Shown here in pieces: positions 1 through 7,671 of a stretch of DNA of 25,222 nucleotides. Made by a program: the position numbers and the translations under genes. A model generated the notes under the pieces. That model was not told where the DNA came from and made no database searches. It saw only the letters and a program-made list of their open reading frames with translations. Position 1 is the first letter of the stretch; the number at the start of each line of letters is the position of its first letter. The DNA comes from Polychytrium aggregatum (taxonomy: Eukaryota > Chytridiomycota > Chytridiomycetes > Polychytriales), in NCBI RefSeq assembly GCF_025602895.1, contig NW_026516539.1:1-25222 (forward strand), in the 5' to 3' direction.

Positions 1-724
1 AGGGTAGAGTCCGAAGTGGACTCGGAGAGGGAGCGAGGGAAGCAAAGATCCGTTCAAGATAAGACTTGTCTCGAAATGAGACGTGAGGAACACTCAGAGA
101 ATAAAGTAGAAGGCACTTTATTTAGTCCTATTTTGAACGCTAAGGTTCGACTACACATCGCGGGGGTCAGGCTATTTATAGACAAGTCCGGACTTGGCAG
201 CGAAGGGCGGCCAAGGGAGGGAAAAGTGGGCGATCGAGCAGGGCGAAGGGGGCGATGCACGAACGAGGGCCGAGAAGGACCACCGAGACAGGCAGAGAAC
301 CAAAGCGAGAGAGGCGCAAGCAAAAGCGAAGCACCTGGCAGGAGAAACGTGCAAAGGCGAAGCAATGTGACTCAACGTCCAAGAAGCGGATTGGTCAAGT
401 ATAAGGTTGGGGCAAATGCATGCGAGATGAACAAGAGATCGGGGCGGTCAGGCAGGTCATGAGTCACCGGTGGGGGGACACATGACCGGCAGCCGAATTG
501 CAACCAATCGCAGCAAGGCGCGTGCACAAACAAACCGGCGCGTGCGAAGAAGACAAAGGAAGCGGAGCAGCGCGGGAAAACGGAAGTGCGGAAGGAGCGG
601 AAAAGACAGGCAAAAGGCGGAAAATCGGAGGGGAACTGCAAGGCTACACACAAACAAACAGAAAGGCAAAAGAATAGCCAAGTGTGCAGTCAAAGTGGAG
701 AACAAGCAGGAGCTATCCCTAACA
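1..724 (-). repeat. 3' LTR of retrotransposon 1 (LTR bases 68-791 on the plus strand)
   Basis: The segment matches 5617-6340 at a constant offset of 5616 bases and ends in CCCTAACA at 724. The first 67 bases of this LTR, beginning TGTTAG, are absent here but are exactly the last 67 bases of the window. On the minus strand it carries the TATA-like box, the primer-site-complementary 12-mer (130-141) and an AATAAA signal, as in the right LTR. The open frames within it are not genes. Confidence 0.95.
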
Positions 725-739
725 TCATCCCCTTCCTTA
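725..739 (-). other. Polypurine tract of retrotransposon 1
   Basis: On the minus strand the bases just before the 3' LTR read TAAGGAAGGGGATGA, almost all purine, directly abutting TGTTAGGG. This is the expected position of the plus-strand DNA primer. The TAA is also the pol stop codon (739-737), so pol runs right up to the tract. Confidence 0.85.
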
Positions 740-3700
740 GCGACGAACTCCGGACGTCGCCTTCGGCTTTGAGGGATAGCGAAGGTGGAAGTCAGCAACA
801 AGATCAGTGGCGTGGGAAACATTGGCAGCGGGCTCCCAAGACCGGTCAGTCTCGGAATAGCCCTTCCACTGAACCAAGTACTGTAAGCGACCACGGAAGA
901 GCCGAGAATCGAGAACAGTCTCGACCTCAAACTCTTCCTGGGAGTTAACAAGAATGGGAGGTGGTTCTGGTTGGGTGAACTCGGGAACAATGTCCTTCGT
1001 TCGGGGTTCAAGGAGGGATACATGGAAAACGGGGTGAACTTTAAGTGTGGAAGGGAGTTTAAGCTCAAAGGCAACGGGGTTGATGCGGCGAAGAACTTTA
1101 AAGGGGCCAAGCTTTTTCTGGTCAAGCTTGTTGGAGGGACGAAGGGTGCGAATGTGGCGACGATCCAGAAAAACGAGGTCGCCAACGGAGATGTCGGGAG
1201 TGGGGAGACGGGATTTGTTGGCCTGCACAGTGTAGGACTCTTGGGCAACCCGGAGGTTGGCCTTGAGATCCTCGAGAACGGTCTGAAGTCGGTCGACACG
1301 TTCTTCGGCAGAGGGCACAACAGAGGGATCACGAATGATAGAGGGATCGAAAATGGGGTGATGGCCATGGACTGCAAAGAAGGGAGTCATGCCAGTGGAG
1401 GTGTTTTCCGAGTTGTTGTAAGTGAACTCGGCAAGGGGAAGGTGAAGGGTCCAGTCGTCTTGCAGGTAATTGCAATGGATACGCAAATACTGCTCGATGA
1501 CCTGGTTGAGAACCTCGGTCGAACCGTCGGTCTCGGGGTGGAAGGCAGAAGAAAGGGAAATCTTCGTCTTCAGAAGCTCATTGAAGCGCCTCCAGAAGGC
1601 CGAAGTAAACTGAGTTCCTCGGTCCGAAACAATAGACCGGGGACAACCATGCAAGCGGAAGATGTGGGAGAGGAAGAGTTCGGCGGTTTGCTCGCCTGTA
1701 ACCGTCTTCGTGGTGGGCACAAAGTGTGCTTGTTTGGACAGGCGGTCCTTAACCACGAAGATCGAGTCAAAACCGTTCGAAGGTGGGAGATCCGTGATGA
1801 AGTCCATCGACAGGTCCCACCAACGTTCGGAAGGAACGGGGAGAGGATGAAGTAAACCATAAGGGGAGTGACGGGACGGCTTGGCTCGCTGGCACGCTTC
1901 ACAATTAGCAATGAAGCGACGCACAGACTTACGAAGCCGGGGCCAGTGAAAGTCCCGGGAGACGAGCTCAACGGTCTTGGCAAGACCAAAGTGACCAGCG
2001 GCAGCGGAGCAGTGACGTTGCTCAAACACTTTGAGCTGGAGCTCGGGGGAAGGGACAACGATCAGGTCTTTAAAGTAAAGGAGACCGTCACGGAAGGAGT
2101 AATCGCCATCAAGACGTTTGGCGTTAAAGTCAGAAAGGAGGGAACAAGAAAGGGTGGCAGCTCGAATCTCGGAAAGAAAGTCGGGATTCGAGCCGATAAC
2201 AGTGATGCTGTCGAGAGAAATAGACTCGAACAGCTGAAGGAAGTTGGTGGAGTGGAGGGAGTCACCAGGCTTTATCTCAAAGTCAGAACGGCGACTGAGA
2301 GCATCGGCTTTGGTGTTGAGACGACCAGGGCGGTGGTAAATGCGAAAAGCAAAGTCAGAAAGGAATTGGGCCCACCGGAACTGGCGGCGAGAAAGTTGAG
2401 AAGCGGCAGTGAACCGGGTAAGGTTCTGATGATCAGAGAAAACAAGAGTGGGAATATCAGGGTCGGCAGCCATCAAGTAATGACGCCAGGCGGTAAAGGA
2501 ATCGACAATGGCGAGGAGCTCTTTGTCGTGAGTGTCATAATTCACCTCGGCGGGACGGAATTGCCGAGAGTGAAAAGCAACGGGGTGAAGAGCGCCGTCA
2601 GGGTCAAACTGAGAAAGGACGGCACCCAAAGCAAAGTCAGAAGCATCGGGCTCGATGACAGCGGGTTTAGAGAAATCAAAGTATCGAAGAATAGGTGCGG
2701 AAGTGAAGGAAAGTTTAAGAGAATCAAAAGCCTCTTGGGCCTCGGGAGACCAAGAGAAGGTGGAGGATTTGGTAGTGAGGGAAGTCAAAGGACGAGCAAG
2801 TGCGGAAAAGTCCTTGACGAAGCGGCGGTAAAAGTTTGCGAAACCAATAAAGACTTGGATATCGCGAGCAGAAGAGGGAACAGGCCAAAGGGAAACGGCC
2901 TCGACCTTGGCAGGGTCCATTTTGATGCCATCGGCAGAAATGATCATGCCGAGAAAGTCAACTTCAGAAAGGTCAAAAGAACACTTGGCCGGATTGACCT
3001 TAAGGGAGTGTTCACGAAGGCGAGAGAGAACAAGCTTAACATGCTCCTCATGCTCCTGGGGATCTTTTGAGAAGATCAGGATGTCGTCAAGATAAATGAC
3101 AACACAGACACCAAGGAGGTCCGAGAAGATGTCGTTCATAAAAAACTGAAAAGCAGCGGGGGCATTCGAAAGACCAAAGGGGATAACATTGTACTCAAAT
3201 GAGCCAGATTTGCAAACAAAAGCAGTCTTCCACTCATCGCCCTTCTTGACACGAACCAAGTGGTAAGCATCAGGAAGGTCGAGGTGTGAGAAGACGCGGG
3301 CAGAAGAAAGTTTATCCAGAAGATCCTGGAAGAGGGGAAGTGGGTAACGGTTCTTCTTCGTGATGGCATTGAGGCCTCGGTAGTCGACGCAAAGGCGAAG
3401 ACCACCATTGGGCTTCTTCACGAAGAAGCAGGGAGCACCAACGGGAGAAGAGGATTTGGAGATCCAACCACGTGCGAGGGCGTTGGTCAGATACTCCGAA
3501 AGAGCAGATTCCTCGGCCGGGGACAAAGGATAGACTTTCCCCGGCTTTGGCAAACGAGGTTCCTTTCCATCCTCGGTCCGTACAAACTCAATGGACAAGT
3601 CATACGGACGATGAGGAGGCAAGGAAGAAGGAGGGTCAGACTTGAGGCTGAAAACGTCGCCAAACTCATTGTATTTGAGTGGGACGCCTCGAGAGTCAAC

Positions 3701-4615
3701 AGGGGTGCCAGACTCGGCATACACCTTCGTCGTGAGCACGGACCTTATCGACACCGTAGGATACGTCTCCGGCGAAGGAGGACGGATATCCATTTGGGCA
3801 GCGAAAATGTCGAGCTTGTCTTCCCGTGCAAGACGGAGAAGACTCGCCGCATTAACGAGCTCAATGTCGGGTGAAGATAAAGCCGTTGGCTCTTCAGAAA
3901 GCGAAGCAGAGTCAAGGCGGGAAGAAAGGGAAGGCGAAGTGCCAAAGGAGGGAACCGGTGTAAGGGAAGGACCGGAGGGAGGAGGAGTCAAAGGCGAAGT
4001 GCCCGAAGGGGGAGGCGAGGAGCCGGAAGCGGACGGAGTGTCCAAGGAAGAAGCAGAGACATCCGCGAGGATGTGTCCATCAGCAAGGCAAGAGGGATCG
4101 GAGAATGAAAGGGAGAGGGACTTCCAATTAACAACTGGATTATGCAAGCGCATCCAGGGAAGACCAAGAGTGATGGGAGTGGTGGAGAGTCGAGTCACAA
4201 GAAAAGAAATCGACTCGGTGTGGGAACCAATGGTCAGAGTCAAAGGCGCGGTTTGGAAACGAATGAAACCGGCCGAAGAACCATCAGCAAGGGAAACGGA
4301 GTAAGGAGTAGAAAGAGGGATAAGAGAGAGTTTATGGAGATCGGCAAAGGCAGGATCAATGAGGGCAAGAGCGGAACATCCATCATCAATAAAAACAGAA
4401 AGGGAGATGGAGACCGGGCCAGAAAGACTCATGACGATAAGAGTGGCCGGAAGAAGAAGCTTATCGTCCGATAGTGACGAGTCAGAGGGGGAAGATGTTC
4501 GTATCGCCGAACAGACCACCTCGCTTACTTGCGAGGTGCTGCTCGGCTGTGAGCATTTCCCGAGTTCCGTTTGACCAGAACCGGGCACTGCTGAACATCG
4601 CGACTGCCGGGACAA
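737..4615 (-). CDS. pol: Pol polyprotein of retrotransposon 1 (protease, RT, RNase H, integrase, chromodomain)
   Basis: The open frame gives 1292 residues and is probably made as a Gag-Pol fusion by -1 frameshifting, since it overlaps gag by about 90 bp and needs no start codon. Numbering from position 4615: aspartic protease near 60-165 with active-site triad D77-D78-G79, where D-S/T-G is usual; reverse transcriptase near 355-560 with YLDD at 508-511; RNase H with D657 in a DASDFALGAVLSQ motif; integrase zinc finger H868, H875, C905, C908; catalytic D938, D998 and E1034 with the canonical 35-residue D-E spacing; GPF module near 1167-1200; chromodomain near 1229-1280 with the YLVQWKGY signature. 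No internal stop or frameshift is seen. It copies the element RNA into DNA and inserts it, and the chromodomain should guide integration to modified histone H3. Confidence 0.95.
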   Translation of the reverse strand: MSRQSRCSAVPGSGQTELGKCSQPSSTSQVSEVVCSAIRTSSPSDSSLSDDKLLLPATLIVMSLSGPVSISLSVFIDDGCSALALIDPAFADLHKLSLIPLSTPYSVSLADGSSAGFIRFQTAPLTLTIGSHTESISFLVTRLSTTPITLGLPWMRLHNPVVNWKSLSLSFSDPSCLADGHILADVSASSLDTPSASGSSPPPSGTSPLTPPPSGPSLTPVPSFGTSPSLSSRLDSASLSEEPTALSSPDIELVNAASLLRLAREDKLDIFAAQMDIRPPSPETYPTVSIRSVLTTKVYAESGTPVDSRGVPLKYNEFGDVFSLKSDPPSSLPPHRPYDLSIEFVRTEDGKEPRLPKPGKVYPLSPAEESALSEYLTNALARGWISKSSSPVGAPCFFVKKPNGGLRLCVDYRGLNAITKKNRYPLPLFQDLLDKLSSARVFSHLDLPDAYHLVRVKKGDEWKTAFVCKSGSFEYNVIPFGLSNAPAAFQFFMNDIFSDLLGVCVVIYLDDILIFSKDPQEHEEHVKLVLSRLREHSLKVNPAKCSFDLSEVDFLGMIISADGIKMDPAKVEAVSLWPVPSSARDIQVFIGFANFYRRFVKDFSALARPLTSLTTKSSTFSWSPEAQEAFDSLKLSFTSAPILRYFDFSKPAVIEPDASDFALGAVLSQFDPDGALHPVAFHSRQFRPAEVNYDTHDKELLAIVDSFTAWRHYLMAADPDIPTLVFSDHQNLTRFTAASQLSRRQFRWAQFLSDFAFRIYHRPGRLNTKADALSRRSDFEIKPGDSLHSTNFLQLFESISLDSITVIGSNPDFLSEIRAATLSCSLLSDFNAKRLDGDYSFRDGLLYFKDLIVVPSPELQLKVFEQRHCSAAAGHFGLAKTVELVSRDFHWPRLRKSVRRFIANCEACQRAKPSRHSPYGLLHPLPVPSERWWDLSMDFITDLPPSNGFDSIFVVKDRLSKQAHFVPTTKTVTGEQTAELFLSHIFRLHGCPRSIVSDRGTQFTSAFWRRFNELLKTKISLSSAFHPETDGSTEVLNQVIEQYLRIHCNYLQDDWTLHLPLAEFTYNNSENTSTGMTPFFAVHGHHPIFDPSIIRDPSVVPSAEERVDRLQTVLEDLKANLRVAQESYTVQANKSRLPTPDISVGDLVFLDRRHIRTLRPSNKLDQKKLGPFKVLRRINPVAFELKLPSTLKVHPVFHVSLLEPRTKDIVPEFTQPEPPPILVNSQEEFEVETVLDSRLFRGRLQYLVQWKGYSETDRSWEPAANVSHATDLVADFHLRYPSKPKATSGVRR

Positions 4616-5478
4616 GACTTTTCCCCGCAGTACAAGCAGAGACCCTGCTCACGACGTCGCTTTTTCTCGACGTCGGAGAGCTTAGCAGGGCGGACCGAGA
4701 CAGAGTCAAGGTCCATGGGAGTGGGTGCAGAAGAGGAGGAAGAAGAAACATGCGCGGGAGAATGGTGGTGATGGGGAGCAGAGCGAGAAGAAGGAGGAGG
4801 AGGTTGGGAACGGGAGGAGACCTTGAGACGATGGAGGGCATCGTCGTACTCGACCGCTGCCTTGATCAACTCGGGCAAGGAAGCGGGAGCGGGGCGGAGA
4901 CCGATGAGGTGGAACTTGACCTCAGACTTCAAACCCTCCTTGAAGAAGTGCATCTTGGTGGGTTCGTCAGTCTGGACGCGGGCGGCGAGCTGGACGAAGC
5001 GGGTGGCGAAGGCTTGGCAGGACTTGAGCTGGACCAAGCGTTTGAGGTCGTTCAAGGCCTTATCTTGCGAGGAGGCCGTGTCCTCACCGAAGGTCGACTT
5101 GAGGGCAACTTCAAAATCCGCGAAGGAAGCCGGGAAGCGGTTGGCCATATAAAAGGCGGCCTCGTACCATTTGAAAGCTTCGCCGCGGAGGAAGGAGGTG
5201 GCATAAAGGACCTTCTGGCGCTCGGGCGCAAAGAAGGCAGGATCGGCGAGGAAGACGAGGTGGCACTGGGCGAGGAAGGCCGTCGTCTCGTCGCGGGAAC
5301 CTAGGAACTCCTTGGGCTTGTTCACCTGGTAGACCTGGCGGGGAGCGGCGGCGGGAGCTTGCAGATCTTGGATCTGACGATGGAGAGCAGCGTTCTGGGT
5401 CATGAGGGCGTTCATACGCTCCTCCATGCGCGCCAGGTACGCATTGAGATCTGCCGGGGGTGCAGCAGGCTCAGCCAT
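4525..5478 (-). CDS. gag: Gag protein of retrotransposon 1
   Basis: This is a 317-residue structural protein. I chose the ATG at 5478 because it is the first ATG after the LTR; the open frame extends upstream only through a non-ATG codon within the LTR. Residues 10-40 look like a short coiled coil. Residues 50-220 have the character of a retrotransposon Gag capsid domain (aromatic FLGSRDETTAFLAQC and FKWYEAA segments). A low-complexity Pro/Ser/His stretch (225-255) follows, then a basic segment and a zinc knuckle. The knuckle is unusual: C281, C284, C289, C298, with a cysteine where the CCHC histidine would be. It should assemble virus-like particles around element RNA. Pol follows in the -1 frame. 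Confidence 0.9.
   Translation of the reverse strand: MAEPAAPPADLNAYLARMEERMNALMTQNAALHRQIQDLQAPAAAPRQVYQVNKPKEFLGSRDETTAFLAQCHLVFLADPAFFAPERQKVLYATSFLRGEAFKWYEAAFYMANRFPASFADFEVALKSTFGEDTASSQDKALNDLKRLVQLKSCQAFATRFVQLAARVQTDEPTKMHFFKEGLKSEVKFHLIGLRPAPASLPELIKAAVEYDDALHRLKVSSRSQPPPPSSRSAPHHHHSPAHVSSSSSSAPTPMDLDSVSVRPAKLSDVEKKRRREQGLCLYCGEKSCPGSRDVQQCPVLVKRNSGNAHSRAAPRK
4555..4561 (-). promoter_or_regulatory. Candidate -1 ribosomal frameshift site between gag and pol, element 1
   Basis: In gag frame the codons read TCG GGA AAT, so the heptamer is G GGA AAT, which fits the X XXY YYZ rule for -1 slippage. Gag codons start at coordinates divisible by 3 and pol codons one base higher on the minus strand, which is the -1 relation. 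The site lies in the gag-pol overlap (4525-4615). Element 2 has G GGA AAC at the equivalent place. Confidence 0.7.
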
Positions 5479-5535
5479 CGGATCGACGAGGGAAAGAGAG
5501 GCGAAAGAAGAAGAAAGGCCGGGAAGCCAAGAGGG

Positions 5536-5549
5536 AGCGTTCAAAATGA
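5536..5549 (-). other. Primer-binding site of retrotransposon 1, self-priming type
   Basis: The 12 bases at 5536-5547 (AGCGTTCAAAAT on the plus strand), two bases inside the 5' LTR, are exactly complementary to an LTR segment at 5746-5757. That segment starts 39 nt downstream of the TATA-like box, about where the mRNA should begin. This is the arrangement known from Tf1 of fission yeast, where the mRNA 5' end folds back to prime reverse transcription. I saw no obvious tRNA 3'-end match. Confidence 0.65.
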
Positions 5550-6340
5550 TGTTAGAGTCCAAAGGGGACTCAACGGCAAAAGAAGAAGTGAGCTCGAAGT
5601 GAGCTCAGGGAAAGCAAGGGTAGAGTCCGAAGTGGACTCGGAGAGGGAGCGAGGGAAGCAAAGATCCGTTCAAGATAAGACTTGTCTCGAAATGAGACGT
5701 GAGGAACACTCAGAGAATAAAGTAGAAGGCACTTTATTTAGTCCTATTTTGAACGCTAAGGTTCGACTACACATCGCGGGGGTCAGGCTATTTATAGACA
5801 AGTCCGGACTTGGCAGCGAAGGGCGGCCAAGGGAGGGAAAAGTGGGCGATCGAGCAGGGCGAAGGGGGCGATGCACGAACGAGGGCCGAGAAGGACCACC
5901 GAGACAGGCAGAGAACCAAAGCGAGAGAGGCGCAAGCAAAAGCGAAGCACCTGGCAGGAGAAACGTGCAAAGGCGAAGCAATGTGACTCAACGTCCAAGA
6001 AGCGGATTGGTCAAGTATAAGGTTGGGGCAAATGCATGCGAGATGAACAAGAGATCGGGGCGGTCAGGCAGGTCATGAGTCACCGGTGGGGGGACACATG
6101 ACCGGCAGCCGAATTGCAACCAATCGCAGCAAGGCGCGTGCACAAACAAACCGGCGCGTGCGAAGAAGACAAAGGAAGCGGAGCAGCGCGGGAAAACGGA
6201 AGTGCGGAAGGAGCGGAAAAGACAGGCAAAAGGCGGAAAATCGGAGGGGAACTGCAAGGCTACACACAAACAAACAGAAAGGCAAAAGAATAGCCAAGTG
6301 TGCAGTCAAAGTGGAGAACAAGCAGGAGCTATCCCTAACA
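5550..6340 (-). repeat. 5' LTR of retrotransposon 1 (791 bp)
   Basis: It runs from TGTTAG to CTAACA on the plus strand. On the minus strand it holds a TATAAATAG box (5796-5788), the 12-mer complementary to the primer site (5757-5746) and an AATAAA polyadenylation signal (5738-5733). Several open frames repeat exactly in the other LTR; they are passengers of LTR sequence and I do not call them as genes. Confidence 0.95.
5788..5796 (-). promoter_or_regulatory. TATA-like box of the element 1 LTR promoter
   Basis: TATAAATAG on the minus strand, in the 5' LTR, with gag beginning about 320 bp downstream. Element 2 carries the same 9-mer at 21124-21116, at the same 39-nt distance from its own primer-complementary 12-mer. 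Confidence 0.7.
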
Positions 6341-6345
6341 CCAGG
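6341..6345. repeat. Target-site duplication of retrotransposon 1 (right copy, CCAGG)
   Basis: CCAGG follows directly after the LTR end CTAACA. The same five bases stand at 25151-25155 directly before the LTR start TGTTAG. Five bases is the normal duplication length for Ty3/Gypsy integrases. Confidence 0.85.
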
Positions 6346-6938
6346 CCGAGGATGTGGAGTGGGTCGATGAAATACTGGGTGATGGGGATGGGCTGGTTGT
6401 GGTATGCACCGAGGAAGAAGTATTCTGCGGTGTGCTGCTTCTTCACCTCTGGAATGGCCTGCAGAGGCACACGTCCAAGTCGCTCCCTGACATGCTTGCG
6501 ATACCACTTGAGGAGCTCGGGTCGCCCGGCAAGCTGCCGCATGAATCGGGCCTCAAGCTCAAGGCGCATCTGGTTTGGCACCAGGGCGATGGCGAGCAGC
6601 ATTGCGTTGTCTTCGGGCTGGATGGCGTTGAGCTCTGGGAGGCGCATCGTGGCATAGTACATGCCCAGGAGCGTTGTGATGTCGGTGAGTTCATTCACAC
6701 TGATACCGGGACTGATGCGATCGTGGCGCAGCCTGGACTCGACGCGTAGCTGGACACCGCTGGCCTGGCCGGGTGCGAGCTGGAGCTGCGACTTGATGGT
6801 GTCTGCGAGGACATCTTCTCCAACGGAAATGTGAGACGAACGGGGGATATCTGGTCTATAGGTGCGTGGGGGGAACTGCACGATGCGGGTTGTCTCTGCG
6901 ACAGCCCTGCACCACTTCCACGGGTCAAAGTCGAACAT
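6341..6938 (-). pseudogene. N-terminal part of a gene interrupted by retrotransposon 1; leucine-rich protein of unknown function
   Basis: The minus-strand frame opens at ATG 6938 and gives 199 native residues before running into the LTR, where it adds about 11 foreign residues and stops at 6306. After removing the element and one CCAGG copy, the frame continues without a stop into 25150 and onwards, so this is the front of the gene whose back is at 24139-25155. The start MFDFDPWKW is rich in aromatics. The rest is a soluble, mostly helical-looking segment with leucine and arginine runs, no membrane segment and no motif I recognise. It diverges from the SET gene across 100 bp. The insertion should abolish the full-length product. 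I do not know its function. Confidence 0.75.
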
Positions 6939-7010
6939 GGTAGGGAGCAGCGGAAAACACAGGCTCTCACCAACGCACTTGCTACTGGTGTGATTTGTTT
7001 ACTGTCGTTC

Positions 7011-7022
7011 CAATAATATCTG
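7011..7022. promoter_or_regulatory. AT-rich element in the divergent promoter between the interrupted gene and the SET gene
   Basis: CAATAATATCTG lies about 19-28 bases before the SET gene ATG and about 73-83 bases before the ATG at 6938. Similar AATATC/GATATT cores occur before the genes starting at 8856 and 10833, and a related ATATATT before those at 12463 and 12547, suggesting a common early or TATA-like promoter element. This is pattern recognition only. Confidence 0.35.
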
Positions 7023-7038
7023 ATTGCATTCCAAAAGA

Positions 7039-7671
7039 ATGCCACCAAAGACGTCTTTGTTTTTCACCTACAAAAGCGACGAGCCATGGGAGTGTCGTCT
7101 CCAATGCACCCAGTGCACCGGAACCCGCAGGGATGGCGGGCGCTGCACCAGACGCACCTGCATCGGCCTGCGCTACTGCTACGCCCACCTGGCACTGGAG
7201 CGTCATCTGGAGATCCGAAACTCGGGGATCGCTGAAGCAGGCAAGGGACTCTACGCCTTTGATCGGAATGCGGAGGACGATGCGATCGTGTTTCGCAATG
7301 GCGATGTCATCATCGAGTATGATGGCGAGGAAATCTCAAAGGACGAGCTGGAGGAGCGATATGGAAGGAACACTGCCCCATATGGCATCCAGCTACGCAA
7401 GAGTGGCAGGTATCCCTACGAGGACGGCGCCTGCATGCGAGGTGTCGGCACTCTGGTGAACCACAGCACTGGCCATCGCATCAACGCCAGACTCGCAGAG
7501 AAACGGGATGGGACGCTGGTCGTGCGTGCGATCAGGAACATCAGGAATGGAGACGAGATCTTTGTTTCATATGGGCGCCAGTACAGGATGAGAGAAACGG
7601 GCGAATACAGGACGACACGCAAGTCAAACACTGCCGACCGCATCCGGGCCCGAGGCAGACGGAGTCTCTGA
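7039..7671 (+). CDS. SET-domain protein (probable histone lysine methyltransferase) with N-terminal cysteine cluster
   Basis: The 210-residue product starts at ATG 7039; the longer frame uses a TTG. Residues 19-50 form a cysteine-rich cluster (C19, C23, C26, C36, C41, C47, H50) that probably binds zinc. The SET domain covers about 56-183: GKGLYAFDRN near 69, EYDGEE near 93, the NHS signature at 141-143 in LVNHSTGHRIN, and DEIFVSYG at 172-179 in place of the usual E-L-x-Y-D-Y-G. It has no pre-SET or post-SET cysteine set, which makes it a minimal SET like those of chloroviruses and other giant viruses. The family transfers methyl groups from S-adenosylmethionine to lysines, commonly of histones. 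The C-terminus is very basic (RIRARGRRSL). Its 3' end overlaps the convergent next gene by 48 bp. Confidence 0.85.
   Translation: MPPKTSLFFTYKSDEPWECRLQCTQCTGTRRDGGRCTRRTCIGLRYCYAHLALERHLEIRNSGIAEAGKGLYAFDRNAEDDAIVFRNGDVIIEYDGEEISKDELEERYGRNTAPYGIQLRKSGRYPYEDGACMRGVGTLVNHSTGHRINARLAEKRDGTLVVRAIRNIRNGDEIFVSYGRQYRMRETGEYRTTRKSNTADRIRARGRRSL

Larger units (their letters stand above)
1..6340 (-). mobile_element. LTR retrotransposon 1: full-length Ty3/Gypsy chromovirus
   Basis: This is a complete element on the minus strand; its first 67 plus-strand bases lie at 25156-25222, giving about 6407 bp in all. It has two 791-bp LTRs with TGTTAG...CTAACA ends, a purine-rich tract next to the left LTR, a primer-binding site next to the right LTR, and gag and pol in a -1 frame relation. 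Gene order inside pol is protease, reverse transcriptase, RNase H, integrase, chromodomain, which defines Ty3/Gypsy chromoviruses. A CCAGG duplication flanks it (25151-25155 and 6341-6345). The two LTRs agree wherever I compared them and pol has no stop, so insertion is recent and the element may be active. It lies inside a protein-coding gene (parts at 6341-6938 and 24139-25155). Confidence 0.95.

Noticed and set aside
16..653. Open frames on both strands within the element 1 LTR, repeated at 5632-6269
   Set aside because: They are identical in both LTRs, overlap one another on opposite strands and have the composition of GC-rich LTR sequence; none resembles a protein family.
971..3070. Long plus-strand frames of 294 and 400 codons opposite element 1 pol
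   Set aside because: They mirror the conserved pol frame on the other strand and have no independent motif; GC-rich pol genes often leave antisense frames open.
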